From Liolophura sinensis (lineage: Eukaryota; Mollusca; Polyplacophora; Chitonida; Chitonidae), in the NCBI RefSeq assembly GCF_032854445.1, contig NC_088303.1, positions 16,437,501-16,501,500 on the forward strand: 64,000 nucleotides of DNA. Direction: 5' to 3'. A program made the position numbers and the translations under genes. A model generated the notes under the pieces. It made no database searches, was not told the DNA's origin, and was given only the letters and a program-made list of their open reading frames with translations. Below, piece by piece: positions 33,975 through 45,790 of the stretch. Within the stretch, counting starts at the first letter, position 1; each line of letters begins with the position of its first letter.

Positions 33975-35360
33975 CCTCCTGCGCCTCACCGTTGCTTGGC
34001 GTATTTCGCAACACGGTGACATGGGTGAAAATCCGCTGAGCATAGCACTGACTGCGGCGTATATATACGGTACCTGTGACTCCCTACCTTCAGTATTGGC
34101 TGCTAACTCAGGTGGCTTGGGGACAGTTCTGTGTCTACCCAACTCACCATGGGGGCTGTGCTCACGCCTACTTCGGGACCCATGCGATCTGAAAGGCAAC
34201 CGTAACGCTTACTTCGTTTTAAGATGCTTTCCAGCATCTTAAAATAACCTGTTTTCTTTTTTTTTCCGGGCCCACGGACTGAAATCCCCACAGCGACCAC
34301 GCCAACACACTCTCGTGTGCTAAGTGGAGGGGATGGAGGTCACGGGGCCCCCCATGTGTACGGGGCCTGGGCAGGGGTCAGAGCTATCTCTCCTCCCGGT
34401 CTTGTCCTCGTGGGGGAATCTAGATATCAACTGAGTGTGCCGTCTTATGGAAGAAGATGCCGGTGTTAGGCGAGGAAAGAAACACGAGGTAGATTTTAAC
34501 TTCGGAAGTCACTTGAATGTGAAATGTTGAACTTTTTAGCAGTGCCATATATAGGCCGGTTAAACAGCATTTGCAAAATAAATGGGTTCATAGGTTAAAC
34601 CTCCATGATGTGTGTCTATAATTCTACTTAACCCGGGGTATATAGGGAATGTACATGTATCATGTTGAAAACTGTCGTTACGTTGCATGGATGAAGAGGT
34701 GTAATCACATCGCATCTTAAATATATAGTTTGATTTACACAACTCACAGCAGCTTTTAGAATTAGTCCTGGAACGAGTTGATGAAGCGATTTTGGGCTTT
34801 AACCAAACATTGTAATCCAAATTAAACTCGTATTCGCAGGAAATCAATAACATTTTGAATGCTGACCCTATGATGTGGTAGTACAATTTCAGCAAAGTTT
34901 GAGTATCCAGTTTCAAATAATTTTGTTCTTTAATATAGATTAAAGTTTTGAACTTCAACCCAAACTTGTATTGTTAAACAGGCCCCTGGTAGTCTGATGA
35001 TTCGTGCTGATTATGTAGGTGTGGGACTGCGCCAGTCTATCATATCCTCCCGGCTACAAGTTTTAGACGTAGCCACACGATTTGGACACTGATTTAATTT
35101 ACCCGAATTGAAACTCAATTACATTTCAAGCGCTTTTCGCGAATCATTGAAAAACTGATCGACAGTTTCTGAAGACTCCGCCATCTTTTCTTCTTATATA
35201 TAAAGCACTTTCTGAGGTCTATGGTGATTTGTGTTTAACGTCACTTCGTCTTGTGATTACTCACCTCGAACAGCCATTATGGTACACAGTTTGTATATAC
35301 GAATGTCTACTGGAGTTACTTCACACCGCCGCTGCGTCGATGACCATGCAATTAGTGGGC
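33975..35360. repeat. 1.4-kb direct repeat, right copy
   Basis: Collinear with 30349-31720, offset about 3.6 kb. The alignment stops at 'gaccatgcaattagtggg' (about 35359), where the left copy continues into the RT-fragment side and the right copy into unrelated sequence. Confidence 0.92.
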
Positions 35361-35619
35361 CGTTCAGTCAGACGAATACACGCAATAGGGAAGAGTTCAC
35401 AGTACGCAAGAGGCCATGTCCGGTTTTACCTAGCTCAGCAGTGTTGGAAAGTTCCCATGCATGTGTTAACCTGATGTCAGTATACTGTATTGAGTGTCAT
35501 GCGTGGTGTTCTTGGCATGGTGATCCAGTGAGGCGGCAGCATAAATATGTTGCCAGTGAGTTCAAACCGCTATAGAGGCGATGAAAAGACGACCTCAAAA
35601 TTGTTAAAAAATTCTTTAC

Positions 35620-35890
35620 CTATTTATTTGATTGGTGTTTTAAGCCATACTCAAGATTATTTCCCTTACATGACGGCGGCCAGCGTTATGGTGGGAGGAA
35701 AGCGGACAGAGGCCGGGGAAAACCACGTTCATCCACAGGTGGCTGGAAGGCCTTCCCACGCGTACGTCCAGAGAGAAAGCTAGCCTAAAAGTGGACATGA
35801 ACTCACAGCTGCGGAAAGCATTTGTGAGTGCTCCTGGGTAAATGTACCGCGCTGGCACGCAATAATCAACTCTGCTACGGAGACCCCCCA
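35620..35890 (-). mobile_element. Full-length SINE, diverged
   Basis: Reverse orientation: '(tatt)n gattggtgttttaagccatac...cggcggccagcgttatggtggg...' through the head '...tctgctacggagacccccc'. Many substitutions across A and B boxes make it an old copy. No target-site duplication is evident. Confidence 0.88.
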
Positions 35891-35939
35891 TCTGTAAATT
35901 ATTGGTCTCTAAATCTATTATACGAGGAGCCGCATGAAA

Positions 35940-36010
35940 TTAGTTGATTTACTTGATTCTTGTGTAGCGCCATATACTCAAAAATGTTTCACTTATACAC
36001 GATGGCAATC
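35940..36010 (-). mobile_element. SINE 3' fragment
   Basis: 'tagttgatttacttgattcttgtgtagcgccatatactcaaaaatgtttcacttatacac' resembles the reversed SINE 3' end. It is strongly diverged. Confidence 0.5.
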
Positions 36011-36309
36011 AGTTTTGTTTGGAAGTCAAATTAAGACTGCAGAACTATTGGTTGTACCCTAATGTTGAGTTCATTATAGACAAAACTGTACAGAGCTAGG
36101 CCTTGTGCGTTACCGTAGCATTATTGTTAGTTTTTTATGGTGACACCATGGAAAAACAGATATCAGTAAACCGCGAAAGTTAAATTCCAAGTAAGCCACC
36201 TTTTGGATAAATTCAAACGTACATTTTAATCTCCAACAATTGTCTGCCAGTGTCTTTTTTTTGTGCGCTAAGTCATATAGTGGCGTGATATCCGATTCTG
36301 TAAACTACC

Positions 36310-36450
36310 TTAACAAACCTGCGACTGGTCGCCGGTTTCCTTCGCTGTTTGCCCGGTTTCCTAGCACCATAATGTTGGCCGCTGTCGTGTAAGTGAAATA
36401 TTCTTGAGTAAGGTGTAAAACACCCGTTAAATAACTAAATAAATAATTAT
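36310..36450 (+). mobile_element. SINE 3'-half fragment
   Basis: Includes 'tgcccggtttcctagcaccataatgttggccgctgtcgtgtaagtgaaatattcttgag' and an (AAAT)-like tail. The head is missing. Confidence 0.85.
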
Positions 36451-37348
36451 CACAACGAAGCTACTCTATGATTCCCTTCGCTTGAAATGAATTAGGTATA
36501 TAATTCAAAATTCAGTAGTGTATAGAAGATTTAGTCCAGAAAATTCAGCTCTTATATATGTGGCGAAATTTCGGCGTGTAAGCCGCTATAGACAATATCT
36601 TTTAAAACTACGTGAACATAATTATATTCATTTTTACCCGTTATTGCTTCAGCAAAGAAGGTCGTTTAAAAGTGAATCAATGCATAATTATTCTAAATCA
36701 AAATGGTTTTTATATATACCATATTTAGTTTTCTTAGACTATACATCAGATAGTTAAATACACAGTATTAACATCCCATGAATCTGTAGACGTCATGCAG
36801 CAGGTCACAATACAGGTTGAGTACATCAGTACTTGCAACGTTTGAGTGGCGTACTATATACCATAATAATGTCAAAGGCTCTTTCGCCATTATAGCTTTA
36901 CGAATTTTAATGTGAGTCATTAAGTGTCAATTCACTGTAAAATTATATTATATATTGGCTTGCCGTAAGATTTAATCTCTTGGTAAAGATGACATTTCGC
37001 GCTTCACAACAGAAATATCCACCGATTAATAAAATTAAACCCGCTTTGTAATGTCGATATCTGATGTTCTCTTCTACTCGATAAGTTTTATATTTTACCT
37101 TTCCATATATCTATAGTTTCATTATATTTAATTTTGGAAAAATACAAAATGACATCATTTTTAAATAAATTCAAATTATTGCAGCAAATATTGCATGCTA
37201 ACGGAAGTAGGTTATATTAAATAAATTATTCCAAAACAGTTTATATGAATTCTTTATGCATGCTATACCCTTTTTTAAATTTATCATCACAATGTCATAG
37301 TAACGAGTGTCACTGGATTTTCTGCTGAACAGTTACATCCAAGTTTGA
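36451..37348. other. AT-rich unassigned DNA
   Basis: I see no gene or recognisable repeat. The frame at 36518-36757 has no known motif. Confidence 0.4.
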
Positions 37349-37425
37349 GTCCGCTTCTTGGCCTAATGGTTAGAGCGTCCGTTTTGAAATCGGGAGACCG
37401 AGGATAAAACCTGCTTCCGGCCATA
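37349..37425 (+). mobile_element. tRNA-like SINE head
   Basis: 'ttggcctaatggttagagcgtcc' (A box), 'tttgaaatcgggagacc' and 'ggataaaacctg' (weak B box), then 'ggccataccaaagac', which in SINEs of this style follows the tRNA part. Related to 13845-13945. The body is not preserved. Confidence 0.55.
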
Positions 37426-37559
37426 CCAAAGACTTGGTATATATAGGCCTAACGCGAACAACAGTGCGATGGCCGAACAGTATGCCTATACTTATACATT
37501 GTCCGTCTCATGGCGGAGACCTGGGTTCAGGTTAGGCCGAGGAGACCACACGTTGTACA

Positions 37560-38380
37560 TGTACCTAAGATTTCGAAACCCTCTTTATGTGGCTCTTAAA
37601 GTAATTGGTATCCCCTCTGAACGCGCGTGGGTCCAGAATGAGGTAGCACTTATTACATTTATAGATCATCGTAATCGGCCAGCTGCAAACATGTGACTTC
37701 GAAAACGATAATGCTTCAAAAAAGTATTGTACGATTAATAGCCGTGTCATGCAGGGATACTAGTTCACGCTGAACCTTTGTTTAGAGATTTAAAACTACT
37801 AAAAATTAGTCGAGGTTAGCACACTTCAAACACTGCAATTTGTTCAAAAAGTATATATCATTACCATCTTCTGCATGCGAATGTCAACAATACGTTCATA
37901 AATATCAGTGAACTTCCCATACCCCACTAGAAACGCGAAAGTTAATTTGTTTTTACCATTGTACCTTTCTAACCTTTTTATATTACTAATAACAGGACCG
38001 AGGATGTGGAATAATTTATGAAACGAGCTTAAACAGATCCAGACGTATCATAATATTATGTATTTAGAAAGTATATATCTTGTTGTGGATGAATTGGTTC
38101 TCCTTCTCAGTTTCATTCTCGCCATTTTTTTTTATACCGTATTGTAACGCGATACATTGACAAATAATTATGTTAAATTGGTTGTTTTTTGTACTACCGA
38201 TATGTCAAAATCGTCTGTATTGTAGACTGGTGAATAAATGAAAATGAAATGAAAATGTTTATTGGTGTTATAACGACCAATTGAATGAAGATCGAGTGAT
38301 CTTCAAGAAGATATTCATCAGGTTATTCAGCAGAACTTCCTATTCAGTATTGTTGCATGCAGTAGGTAATCTTTTGAAGA
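37560..38380. other. Unassigned AT-rich DNA
   Basis: Nothing supportable apart from a small hairpin, GAAGATC/GATCTTC, at 38287-38304. Confidence 0.4.
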
Positions 38381-38383
38381 AGA

Positions 38384-38450
38384 ATGAATGAATGATTATG
38401 GCTTAACGCCACATCGGCAATATTTCAGCCATATCATGGCGATTTGAAGA
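38384..38450 (-). mobile_element. Third-type SINE tail
   Basis: 'gaatgaatgaatgattatggcttaacgccacatcggcaatatttcagccatatcatggcg' is the reverse complement of the tail at 58745-58801, with the ATTC repeat at its end. Confidence 0.75.
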
Positions 38451-38571
38451 AGATGAAGTGTTCAACAACGGATTAATGGGGTTACGGTCTGGCAGATTTT
38501 AGGACTGCCGTGTTGAAGAATAACAATTTTATAAACACGGCTACTCTCCCTAGGCAGAGGCCGTAGTATTC

Positions 38572-38695
38572 AGTCTACCAACCTCTGCTGAAACACCATG
38601 CGAATCCTTGTACGAGAGATCTGGAGACCGCTAATCCACATTGATCAATAGAAATGAACCTACTAACACCTATCCGAAAAAGATTGTTGTTGTTT
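38572..38695. repeat. Copy of the segment at 31725-31845
   Basis: 'agtctaccaacctctgctgaaacaccatgcgaatccttgtacgagagatctggagaccgct...ccacattgatcaat.gaaa.gaacc' matches 31732-31840 with a 12-base insertion. This sequence lies next to the RT fragment at 31793-32041, so it probably belongs to the same element. Confidence 0.85.
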
Positions 38696-38999
38696 TAGAA
38701 GTCGGTTTGAAATGTTTGAACCACTGGATTACATGTATGTTAGAAGAGGACATAATTTTTTTTTTATCATGAACTGGGGATTCTTAGGGTGGGCTCTGCG
38801 TGGAGGTATGAGGCTGCTTCCTTGTTTCTGTCTTCAGCGGTAACTGATAGATAAAATATCTTTTCCGTGAAGAAAATGCCTGGAAGACTTTATCTCTGAT
38901 GAATGCACAGAGATGATTGACCCTAAATTTTTCACACACATTAACGTCAGCTTGTCTACGAATTTATTTAATTTAGTGTTCAGTGGTCAACGTCTTACT

Positions 39000-39877
39000 G
39001 CTTGGTTACTCATGAATATTAATAAAAACACACCCCACCTCTACCAATGAAAATTTGTAGCCTTTCGCGAAGGCTTTCTGCTTGTACGAAGTGCATGTTG
39101 GCTCACAATGATTGCGTCAATCACCACTTGTACCAGAAAAACGGGTGCCTTTCGGCAGAGCCAGAAACCATAAAGTTATAGGGGTCTGTAATGGAGGGAG
39201 TAGAGCACGGCATGTAGGACCCGCGAATTCACTGTGGCCTTGAACGTCAAAGGCAAAGGGGCAGTTAACTCTTGCTATTTTGACAGCTCGTGCAAACATA
39301 CTCCTTACAGCACAGCATCTAACTCCTGTTACCAAGGCGGTTCGTGTTCCCACACGTTTCACTTGAAGACGGCGACTAGCCATGTCTTCACGGCGCCTCT
39401 GAGCTTAGCGCTGCAGCTGACATCTTGGTTATGCTCGGTTATGCAACCATTTACCTTACTTGTTTCACTTTATTTGCATTATTTACTTTCTTCTGGATCC
39501 TTCGAAGGCAAGCAGAATTCGCATTTGGTCTGCCAGCATAGCGGAAAAGTGAAAGCATACTTTTCAGGGGAGATAACCTATCAACTGCTGGCTTCTCGGA
39601 AGGCTGGATTGTGAAGAGAATGTAAGCCGTGTGAAGGTGGTAAATCGTCGTGTTTCACGGATATATTTTTTCATACCGGTATGGTAAAATGAAAGACGTA
39701 GTTTGAAATACCTGATTGTCTGATACGTGAGATTATCTTAAGAGAATGCTATCATTTATCATAAGTGAGTTATGTATGTGATGGTGAAAAGTGGACACTG
39801 CATCATTCCTAAAGACCATGGGTGGACTATAAAATGTGAAGAGTTATCTCCCCTCAGAACCCAAGCTGTATTAAAAT
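39000..39877. other. GC-richer single-copy stretch, possible promoter or exon, unresolved
   Basis: Composition rises compared with the previous 10 kb, and open frames overlap on both strands (39117-39383 minus, 39234-39614 plus). Neither has a recognisable domain. The minus frame starts MASRRLQVKRVGTRTALV. I could not find matching exons, so no gene is called. Confidence 0.25.
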
Positions 39878-40329
39878 GGCCACAGACCCCCATTAGTTTT
39901 CCATAAGCGACAATGTTAACGTTTAGCGCTGTAGCTCAGTCCCAAACATTCCGAGGCCAATAAGCTTTGGTGCATACCTGGCCCAGCCTGAGAGAAAGAA
40001 GCTGTAAAAATCTTGACATAGGTTGACCGTCAAAATCTGGACCTTTACATGCCGGCAGCTGGGAGGGGTGCTTAGCAACGCCAAGGGGACGTCACTCGCA
40101 GCCTCATCACCACCTGTCTCCTTGTGTCCTCTCGCCCAGAATTTCAAACTTTCACCATTAAAACTCATACCTGCCCAAAGCTTAGACAATTTCCATCATT
40201 TTGATACCAAGCATGCACTTGTACACCAAAAACGGCAGGCTGCAGCAAAAAAAGACTTTACACCCTAAAATACACAGAACTACAATCATCCCTACTGAAA
40301 AACGCAAGTTGTAATGGGGGTCTGTGTCC
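39878..40329 (+). mobile_element. 452-bp inverted-repeat element, copy A
   Basis: The left end GGCCACAGACCCCCATTA is mirrored by TAATGGGGGTCTGTGTCC at the right end, with one mismatch near the tip. The interior has no convincing ORF (81- and 88-codon frames are incidental). Nearly identical to copy B, with the same length. No flanking target-site duplication is visible. Confidence 0.88.
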
Positions 40330-41486
40330 TATCACACCAGCCAACTTTTTTTAAAATCAATCATTTTTGCACCACATAATGCTTACTACCTCTAAACCTC
40401 ACACATAAAGTTACAGCTTGATGCATGCAAAAACTTTTCAGTAGGAGGAATTTAACTTGGGGTACCCCTATCTTGGAAATGTGTCTGTTTGTCCGTCCTC
40501 AAGCACCAAGTTCAAAGCTCTGTAGTGCACATACCGTTGAAAATATCTTAACCAGGTCAAATGTTTTGGAAAGCTGGTATGTATATCTGCAAGAAAAATG
40601 AAAAAATTCCAATGACAAAGTATTTTACATTTTCCATTGACAAACATTTAGAAAATTATGGATTTTCAAGTAGATTTTCTTGTTTACAGCAGTGTTAAGA
40701 AAATACTTAAAAGCCAAAAGTGTCAAAATATACATCAAAAGACAGGTAATTTATCTGACAATTCCACTTACAAAATATAGGACATACCTTTTAGCAACTT
40801 TGTGCAAAATTTGACTTAAAGTGATACAGGTGGGTAGCAAAGCGGAGTTTCAAAATTCCAGAAAAGTACATTTTGATCACCATCAAAGTAAACATATGCA
40901 TCCAAATTGATATAGAAATGCTCATAGGCAGAGTTTCCATGGATAGGGCTAAAGAAAAGACTAGTATCCCTTTTACATAGTGATTCACATGATAAAACCC
41001 TTCAAAAGATCACCCACTCCCCCCCCCACACACACTACCCCCCCTTTCCCGTCTCCCCCATGGCTGCCATTGGTTGGCTGGCTTACCTCAACTCACAGTG
41101 CAAAAGAATCCCACCACCTGTGTTGTTGCCTCAGACTAAATTAGTACTTTCCACATAACAAACACCAAAGTGTGACACTGGCATCTACAAGAGATAAGTA
41201 GAGGGGAGAAATATGAATTTGCCACTTACACAAAAATAAAGCCACACAGTACATGCACATTGGTCATTCAGACAGTCAGCAAGGCAACCCTCCCAAGACA
41301 TGTTGAAGGGACCCAAGAAGAGGGGAAAAGCTATACTTTTTAACCTGTAACAACACAGAAATCCTCAAATAATCAGTGAGAAATTACATCCGTAATCAGG
41401 TTCCACACTGGGTGTTGCTGGGTGGGCATGAGGAATGGACATTCAAACTGTCCGTACATATATGAGAAACCTGTGACGTTTCCCCG

Positions 41487-41513
41487 GTTGGGGGGGTGGG
41501 GGGGCCGGAGGGG
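41487..41513 (+). other. G-rich run, possible G-quadruplex
   Basis: 'ggttgggggggtgggggggccggaggggt' holds several G runs of three or more, separated by short loops. This is only a sequence-based possibility. Confidence 0.5.
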
Positions 41514-41634
41514 TATGTGTCATGGTGTAGTACCGGACCAATGACGGGGATTCTAGGTCGGCCAAGGGAGTGGAAGACTGCATCCGAATGGTCAGGCCTT
41601 TGAGGAAGCTGAACGGCTAGCAGACCCCACTCAC

Positions 41635-41706
41635 CTAGGTAGATCCCAGTTCAATATATGCATAAACCAGGCAAAGTTCACTGACGCCATGTTTGGGAGA
41701 CAAGAT
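41635..41706 (-). other. Candidate exon with start codon (weak)
   Basis: On the minus strand a pyrimidine-rich acceptor CCCTCTTTAG (ending at 41707) is followed by 72 bases and a strong donor AG|GTGAGT (at 41634). Within it AAACATGG (ATG at 41688-41690) opens a frame MASVNFAWFMHILNWDLPR to the donor. It has good splice context but is short, has no recognised family and no downstream exons were found. It could be a first coding exon or chance. Confidence 0.22.
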
Positions 41707-42779
41707 CTAAAGAGGGAAACCAAGACAAAAGCTCAATAGGTATTAAACTAGGATGTGAAAGACATATGTAGCTGTCTAATTTCTAACTTGTGTGTGAGGA
41801 CATTGGAAACATAAAAAAAATCCCAGTTGCCCAGGGAGGTGGATAGCCACACTGGGCCACATACTAAAACAAAAACTCCTTTGAGATGTCGCAGGAACAG
41901 CGTACTATGTTCTGGTGGAAAAACAGACACCTGGTGGGGCAGAGACTCATTTTCACAAGGGCAATATTCCAACAGATCACACTCACATGTATGCTAGAAA
42001 CTTGAAATTGATCATTTTTGTTCCAACGCCACACATACTGTGTGAGTGCACATGTAACTTGTCAGAGGAATGAATATACACATGCAATGAAAACTACATG
42101 CCTACAGTGGTTTATTTTTAAGTTTAAAGAGGAAAATTTACCTTGTCCACTTCAAGTCTATGCCCAAAACAGCAGACAGTGTTTCAGCAGAGATGCCTGT
42201 TTTTAATGTTTTGTGACCTGCAGGATGATTTGAAGCACATTTACCTAGTGTGTGGTGGCACACATGGGAGGAACCTGACTTGGTTTGTAAATTAAATGCA
42301 CACTGGCCCTCTCTACTACTCTAGCCAAGTAAATTAATCTGCTGATGTGTTTTTATCCACCTGTGTGAGGCTGGGCCCTTATATGTGATGCAAGGCCTTA
42401 TTGACCATCCTTAATCACACCACCCTATCTATCAGCCACATACTCCAATTTCACTCGCAGCACTCAAATTTTGCATTATTTATCAAATGTCAGCCCCAAA
42501 AGAGACATTTTAAAAACCAGGAACAATGAAACATTGTCTGTGTTTGTTCCAGTCTGTTTATACTCCTGTACTACCCTTGACCACAGAGCGTTTTAGCCGA
42601 TTTTTAGACAAAATGGATATGTGGGGAAAATATAGAATTAAAAAGCTTTAAAACTGCTCAATCAAGTTCCATGTCAATGCAAACCACATCGCAGATGTAC
42701 CCACCAAATATTATCAGGCTGTTGCCAAATCTGAGCACACAGTGACATATTACATGTTTTGGCACAAGTGGACAGATCA

Positions 42780-43231
42780 GGCCACAGACCCCAATTAGTT
42801 TTCCATAAGCGACAATGTTAACGTTTAGCGCTGTAGCTCAGTCCCAAACATTCCGAGGCCAATAAGCTTTGGTGCATACCTGGCCCAGCCTGAGAGAAAG
42901 AAGCTGTAAAAATCTTGACATAGGTTGACCGTCAAAATCTGGACCTTTACATGCCGGCAGCTGGGAGGGGTGCTTAGCAACGCCAAGGGGACGTCACTCG
43001 CAGCCTCATCACCACCTGTCTCCTTGTGTCCTCTCGCCCAGAATTTCAAACTTTCACCATTAAAACTCATACCTGCCCAAAGCTTAGACAATTTCCATCA
43101 TTTTGATACCAAGCATGCACTTGTACACCAAAAACGCAGGCTGGCAGCAAAAAAAGACTTTACACCCTAAAATACACAGAACTACAATCGTCCCTACTGA
43201 AAAACGCAAGTTGTAATGGGGGTCTGTGTCC
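42780..43231 (+). mobile_element. 452-bp inverted-repeat element, copy B
   Basis: Same length and orientation as copy A, differing at only a handful of positions by eye (for example CCCCCATT versus CCCCAATT near the left end and CAATCATCC versus CAATCGTCC near the right). This points to a very recent burst or gene conversion. Confidence 0.88.
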
Positions 43232-44138
43232 AAATGTAAACTTGAAAAAGTAAAATCATACACACCATGAAACTTAGCCTTATTTCTTAGTGTCCACTAT
43301 CAGGCAGAGAGAGGTAACACCTGGCCATCAGCCAAGGAATCTTAAAGAACAGAACCCTTGCTAAGAATTAAGTCTTGAGTTTTTGTAGAAATTATTTCCT
43401 TATTATATCCAGATAGTTGTACCATGACATCACTTTGAATCAGTCAGTACAGTTGCATGTATTATAAAAAGTAACCTTAGCTAACATGTGTTAGCATGAA
43501 TAATCATGACAAGGATCACTGGATCACTGATGTCCAGAGAGTTTAGATACTGGTAGACCTACATGGCTTGTGTGCTTGTAATGAGTTTGAGTTTTAAATG
43601 TTAATTAAACAGAGCATTTAGATGTACCTTGCTTGATGGAAGGAAAGTTTAAGTTAGAATACACTTGAATTATAATCTTGGCTGTGTGTGTCTTCCCTAA
43701 TGTTATTATCTTACCGGTACCATAATATTACTTTTACATACTGGTATTTGTCATGTTTATAAAGTTGCCATGTTTGAACTTTGTTTGTATTTGTGCTATA
43801 CTCTGCATGGATTTACCAGTAACCATAAATTGGTGTATATTCTTGCATGTAGTCAGGACTTTACCTTTGCTGTCTTGAATAGCTTGTCTAGTGCAGGGTA
43901 GACCTGAGACAAAGGAAGCTTATTGTTTGGGTGGGGGGACAATGTAGGTGTTGGGTGGGTGGGGGTGGTTGTGTGGCAACCATAGGTCATAGGCTGGCCC
44001 TTGGACCCTCACCTATTTTGATACTTAGTAATACTGAGACATTACCCCCACACCACCATCAGAATGACTCTGCTGCATCCAGTTTTGTTCATCATTATTG
44101 CATTCTGGGGCATTATATGTGGTGATACGTAGTGATCA
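43232..44138. other. Unassigned DNA with a G-rich run
   Basis: No gene is seen. 43928-43972 contains 'gggtggggggacaat...ttgggtgggtgggggtggttg', a possible G-quadruplex on the plus strand. Confidence 0.4.
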
Positions 44139-44411
44139 AGGGGGCCTCCGTGGCTAAGTAGGTTAGTGTGTTGGCGCAGCGTAATGACCCAGGAACCTCT
44201 CATCAATGTGGTCACTGTGAGTTCAAGTCCAGTGCTGGCTCCCTCTCTGTCCGTAAGTGAGAAGGTCTGCCAGCATCTTGAGGATGGTTGTGGGTTTCCC
44301 CCATGCTCTGCCTGACTTCCCCCACCATAATGCTGGCCACTGTCGTATAAGTGAAATATCCTTGAGTATGGTATGAAACACTAATTAAATAAATAAATAA
44401 ATAAATAAATA
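44139..44411 (+). mobile_element. Full-length SINE
   Basis: Head 'gggggcctccgtggctaagtaggttagtgtgt', 'gagttcaagtcc', body and an (AAAT)n tail of about 28 bases. TG/CA replacements at CpG sites indicate age by methylation-type decay. Confidence 0.93.
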
Positions 44412-45529
44412 ACATAAAGATTAAGGACTGACATAAATATAATTAAAGCCTGCTTGGTTTTTAGGTCAGCCCAGTTTTCCAGTCTATTAAGCGTTTATAG
44501 GCTATCTGCGTACATTGAGTGGGCAAGATTCATCTGCTTTTTATTGAAGCAAAAAGATGACAGAGTATCGTAATATGTGTCAAAATAATCAACCATTAAA
44601 ATACCATATAAATTCTGTAACAACACATTCTACAAAGAGAGGGATTCTTTGTATTAGTTGAACACCAATCCACTCCATGACCTTTGTGTTGCCAGTGCAT
44701 GCTTCTACGGTTCTACCACTAGCATGACTATAGACTGAAGGGAAATTTTCCTGAGCCCAGAAGTATGTAGCGCTTATATCACTCTTTTTTCATGCACTTG
44801 TAAAGAATTGCATACATGTAGTGCTGATTACAATTTTTGAGAGTCAGTTAGTTTTGTCAGTTGGCTGAATACATAAATTTGGAGACCATGATACAAGTGA
44901 AACGTTTTTAGTGTGCCATTAAACATATGTGAAATAAATAAATAAATTATTGTTAGATACTACAGGAATATGAGTAATACCTTTTTATTAGCTGGTAATC
45001 TGGCTAACTAGCTGTCAGAAAACACTTGGCTACATGTATGTGGCACAAATGCTGTGTTTGATTGGTTAAAACCTCATCATGTTTCAGGTGATGAACTGAA
45101 AACTCGGACCATACATGTCTGTATCACATGAGTTCAGAGGTAAGTGTTCGGTGCCGCATTTGTTTGTAGTGTAAGCTCTGATTAACTGTTTTCTGGCTGA
45201 GGGTGCATTGTCAGGTTTGTGGGTGGGGGAAACTGAGCCAAGTGCAAATGAAACCTCCACCCCTGGTAATGTACGTGTACTTAACAATCCCTCTGATCCA
45301 AGGCCACAACAGGCCTAGGGAAAGTTGCCTTTGGACACACAGCCGCATTGTTTAAGGGCTATAAAATATGTACAAGGTATGTCATAGCCCCATAGGATCA
45401 CTGCTCTTAGCTGCATTGAGTACATGTACAGTGAAGATATCATCGCAAGAGCAGTTATTATTCTCTTCATCTGCCATAGAAATCTAATCTGATTCCTTTT
45501 ATAAATTCTTAAATCATATAATGATTTAA

Positions 45530-45776
45530 GGGGCCTCCATGGCTGAATTGGTTAGCGCACTAGCGCAGCATAATGACCCAGGAGCCTCTCATCAATGCGG
45601 TCGCTGTGAGTTCAAGTCCAGCTCATGCTGGCTTCCTCTCCGGCCGTATGTGTGAAAGTCTTCCAGCAACCTGCGGATGGCAGTGGGTTTTCCCCCGGGC
45701 TCTGCCCAGTTTCCACCCACCATAATGCTGGCCACCGTTGTATAAGTAAAATATTCTTGAGTAAAACACCAATTTA
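45530..45776 (+). mobile_element. Full-length SINE with 14-bp TSD
   Basis: ATATAATGATTTAA is repeated exactly at 45516-45529 and 45777-45790. The head is intact ('gggcctccatggctgaattggttagcgc'). The 3' end is shortened ('gagtaaaacaccaatttaa', missing 'tacggcg'). Confidence 0.93.
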
Positions 45777-45790
45777 ATATAATGATTTAA

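Larger units (their letters stand above)
40330..42779. other. 2.45-kb interval between the two identical elements
   Basis: Mostly unassigned. It contains a C-rich run (41018-41060), a G-rich run (41487-41513) and a weak exon candidate on the minus strand (41635-41706). No transposase-like frame is visible. Confidence 0.4.

Noticed and set aside
30343-34300. Matching 65-113-codon frames in two places
   Set aside because: They overlap on opposite strands within the 1.4-kb direct repeats and have no domain; repeated sequence, not a gene pair.
38287-38304. GAAGATC/GATCTTC hairpin
   Set aside because: Seven-base stem only, no context suggesting function.
39117-39614. Gene on either strand at 39.1-39.6 kb
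   Set aside because: Overlapping frames on both strands, no domain, no partner exons; recorded only as an unresolved GC-richer stretch.
39923-43170. Matching 88- and 81-codon frames in two places
   Set aside because: They are the same incidental frames inside two copies of a non-coding 452-bp inverted-repeat element.
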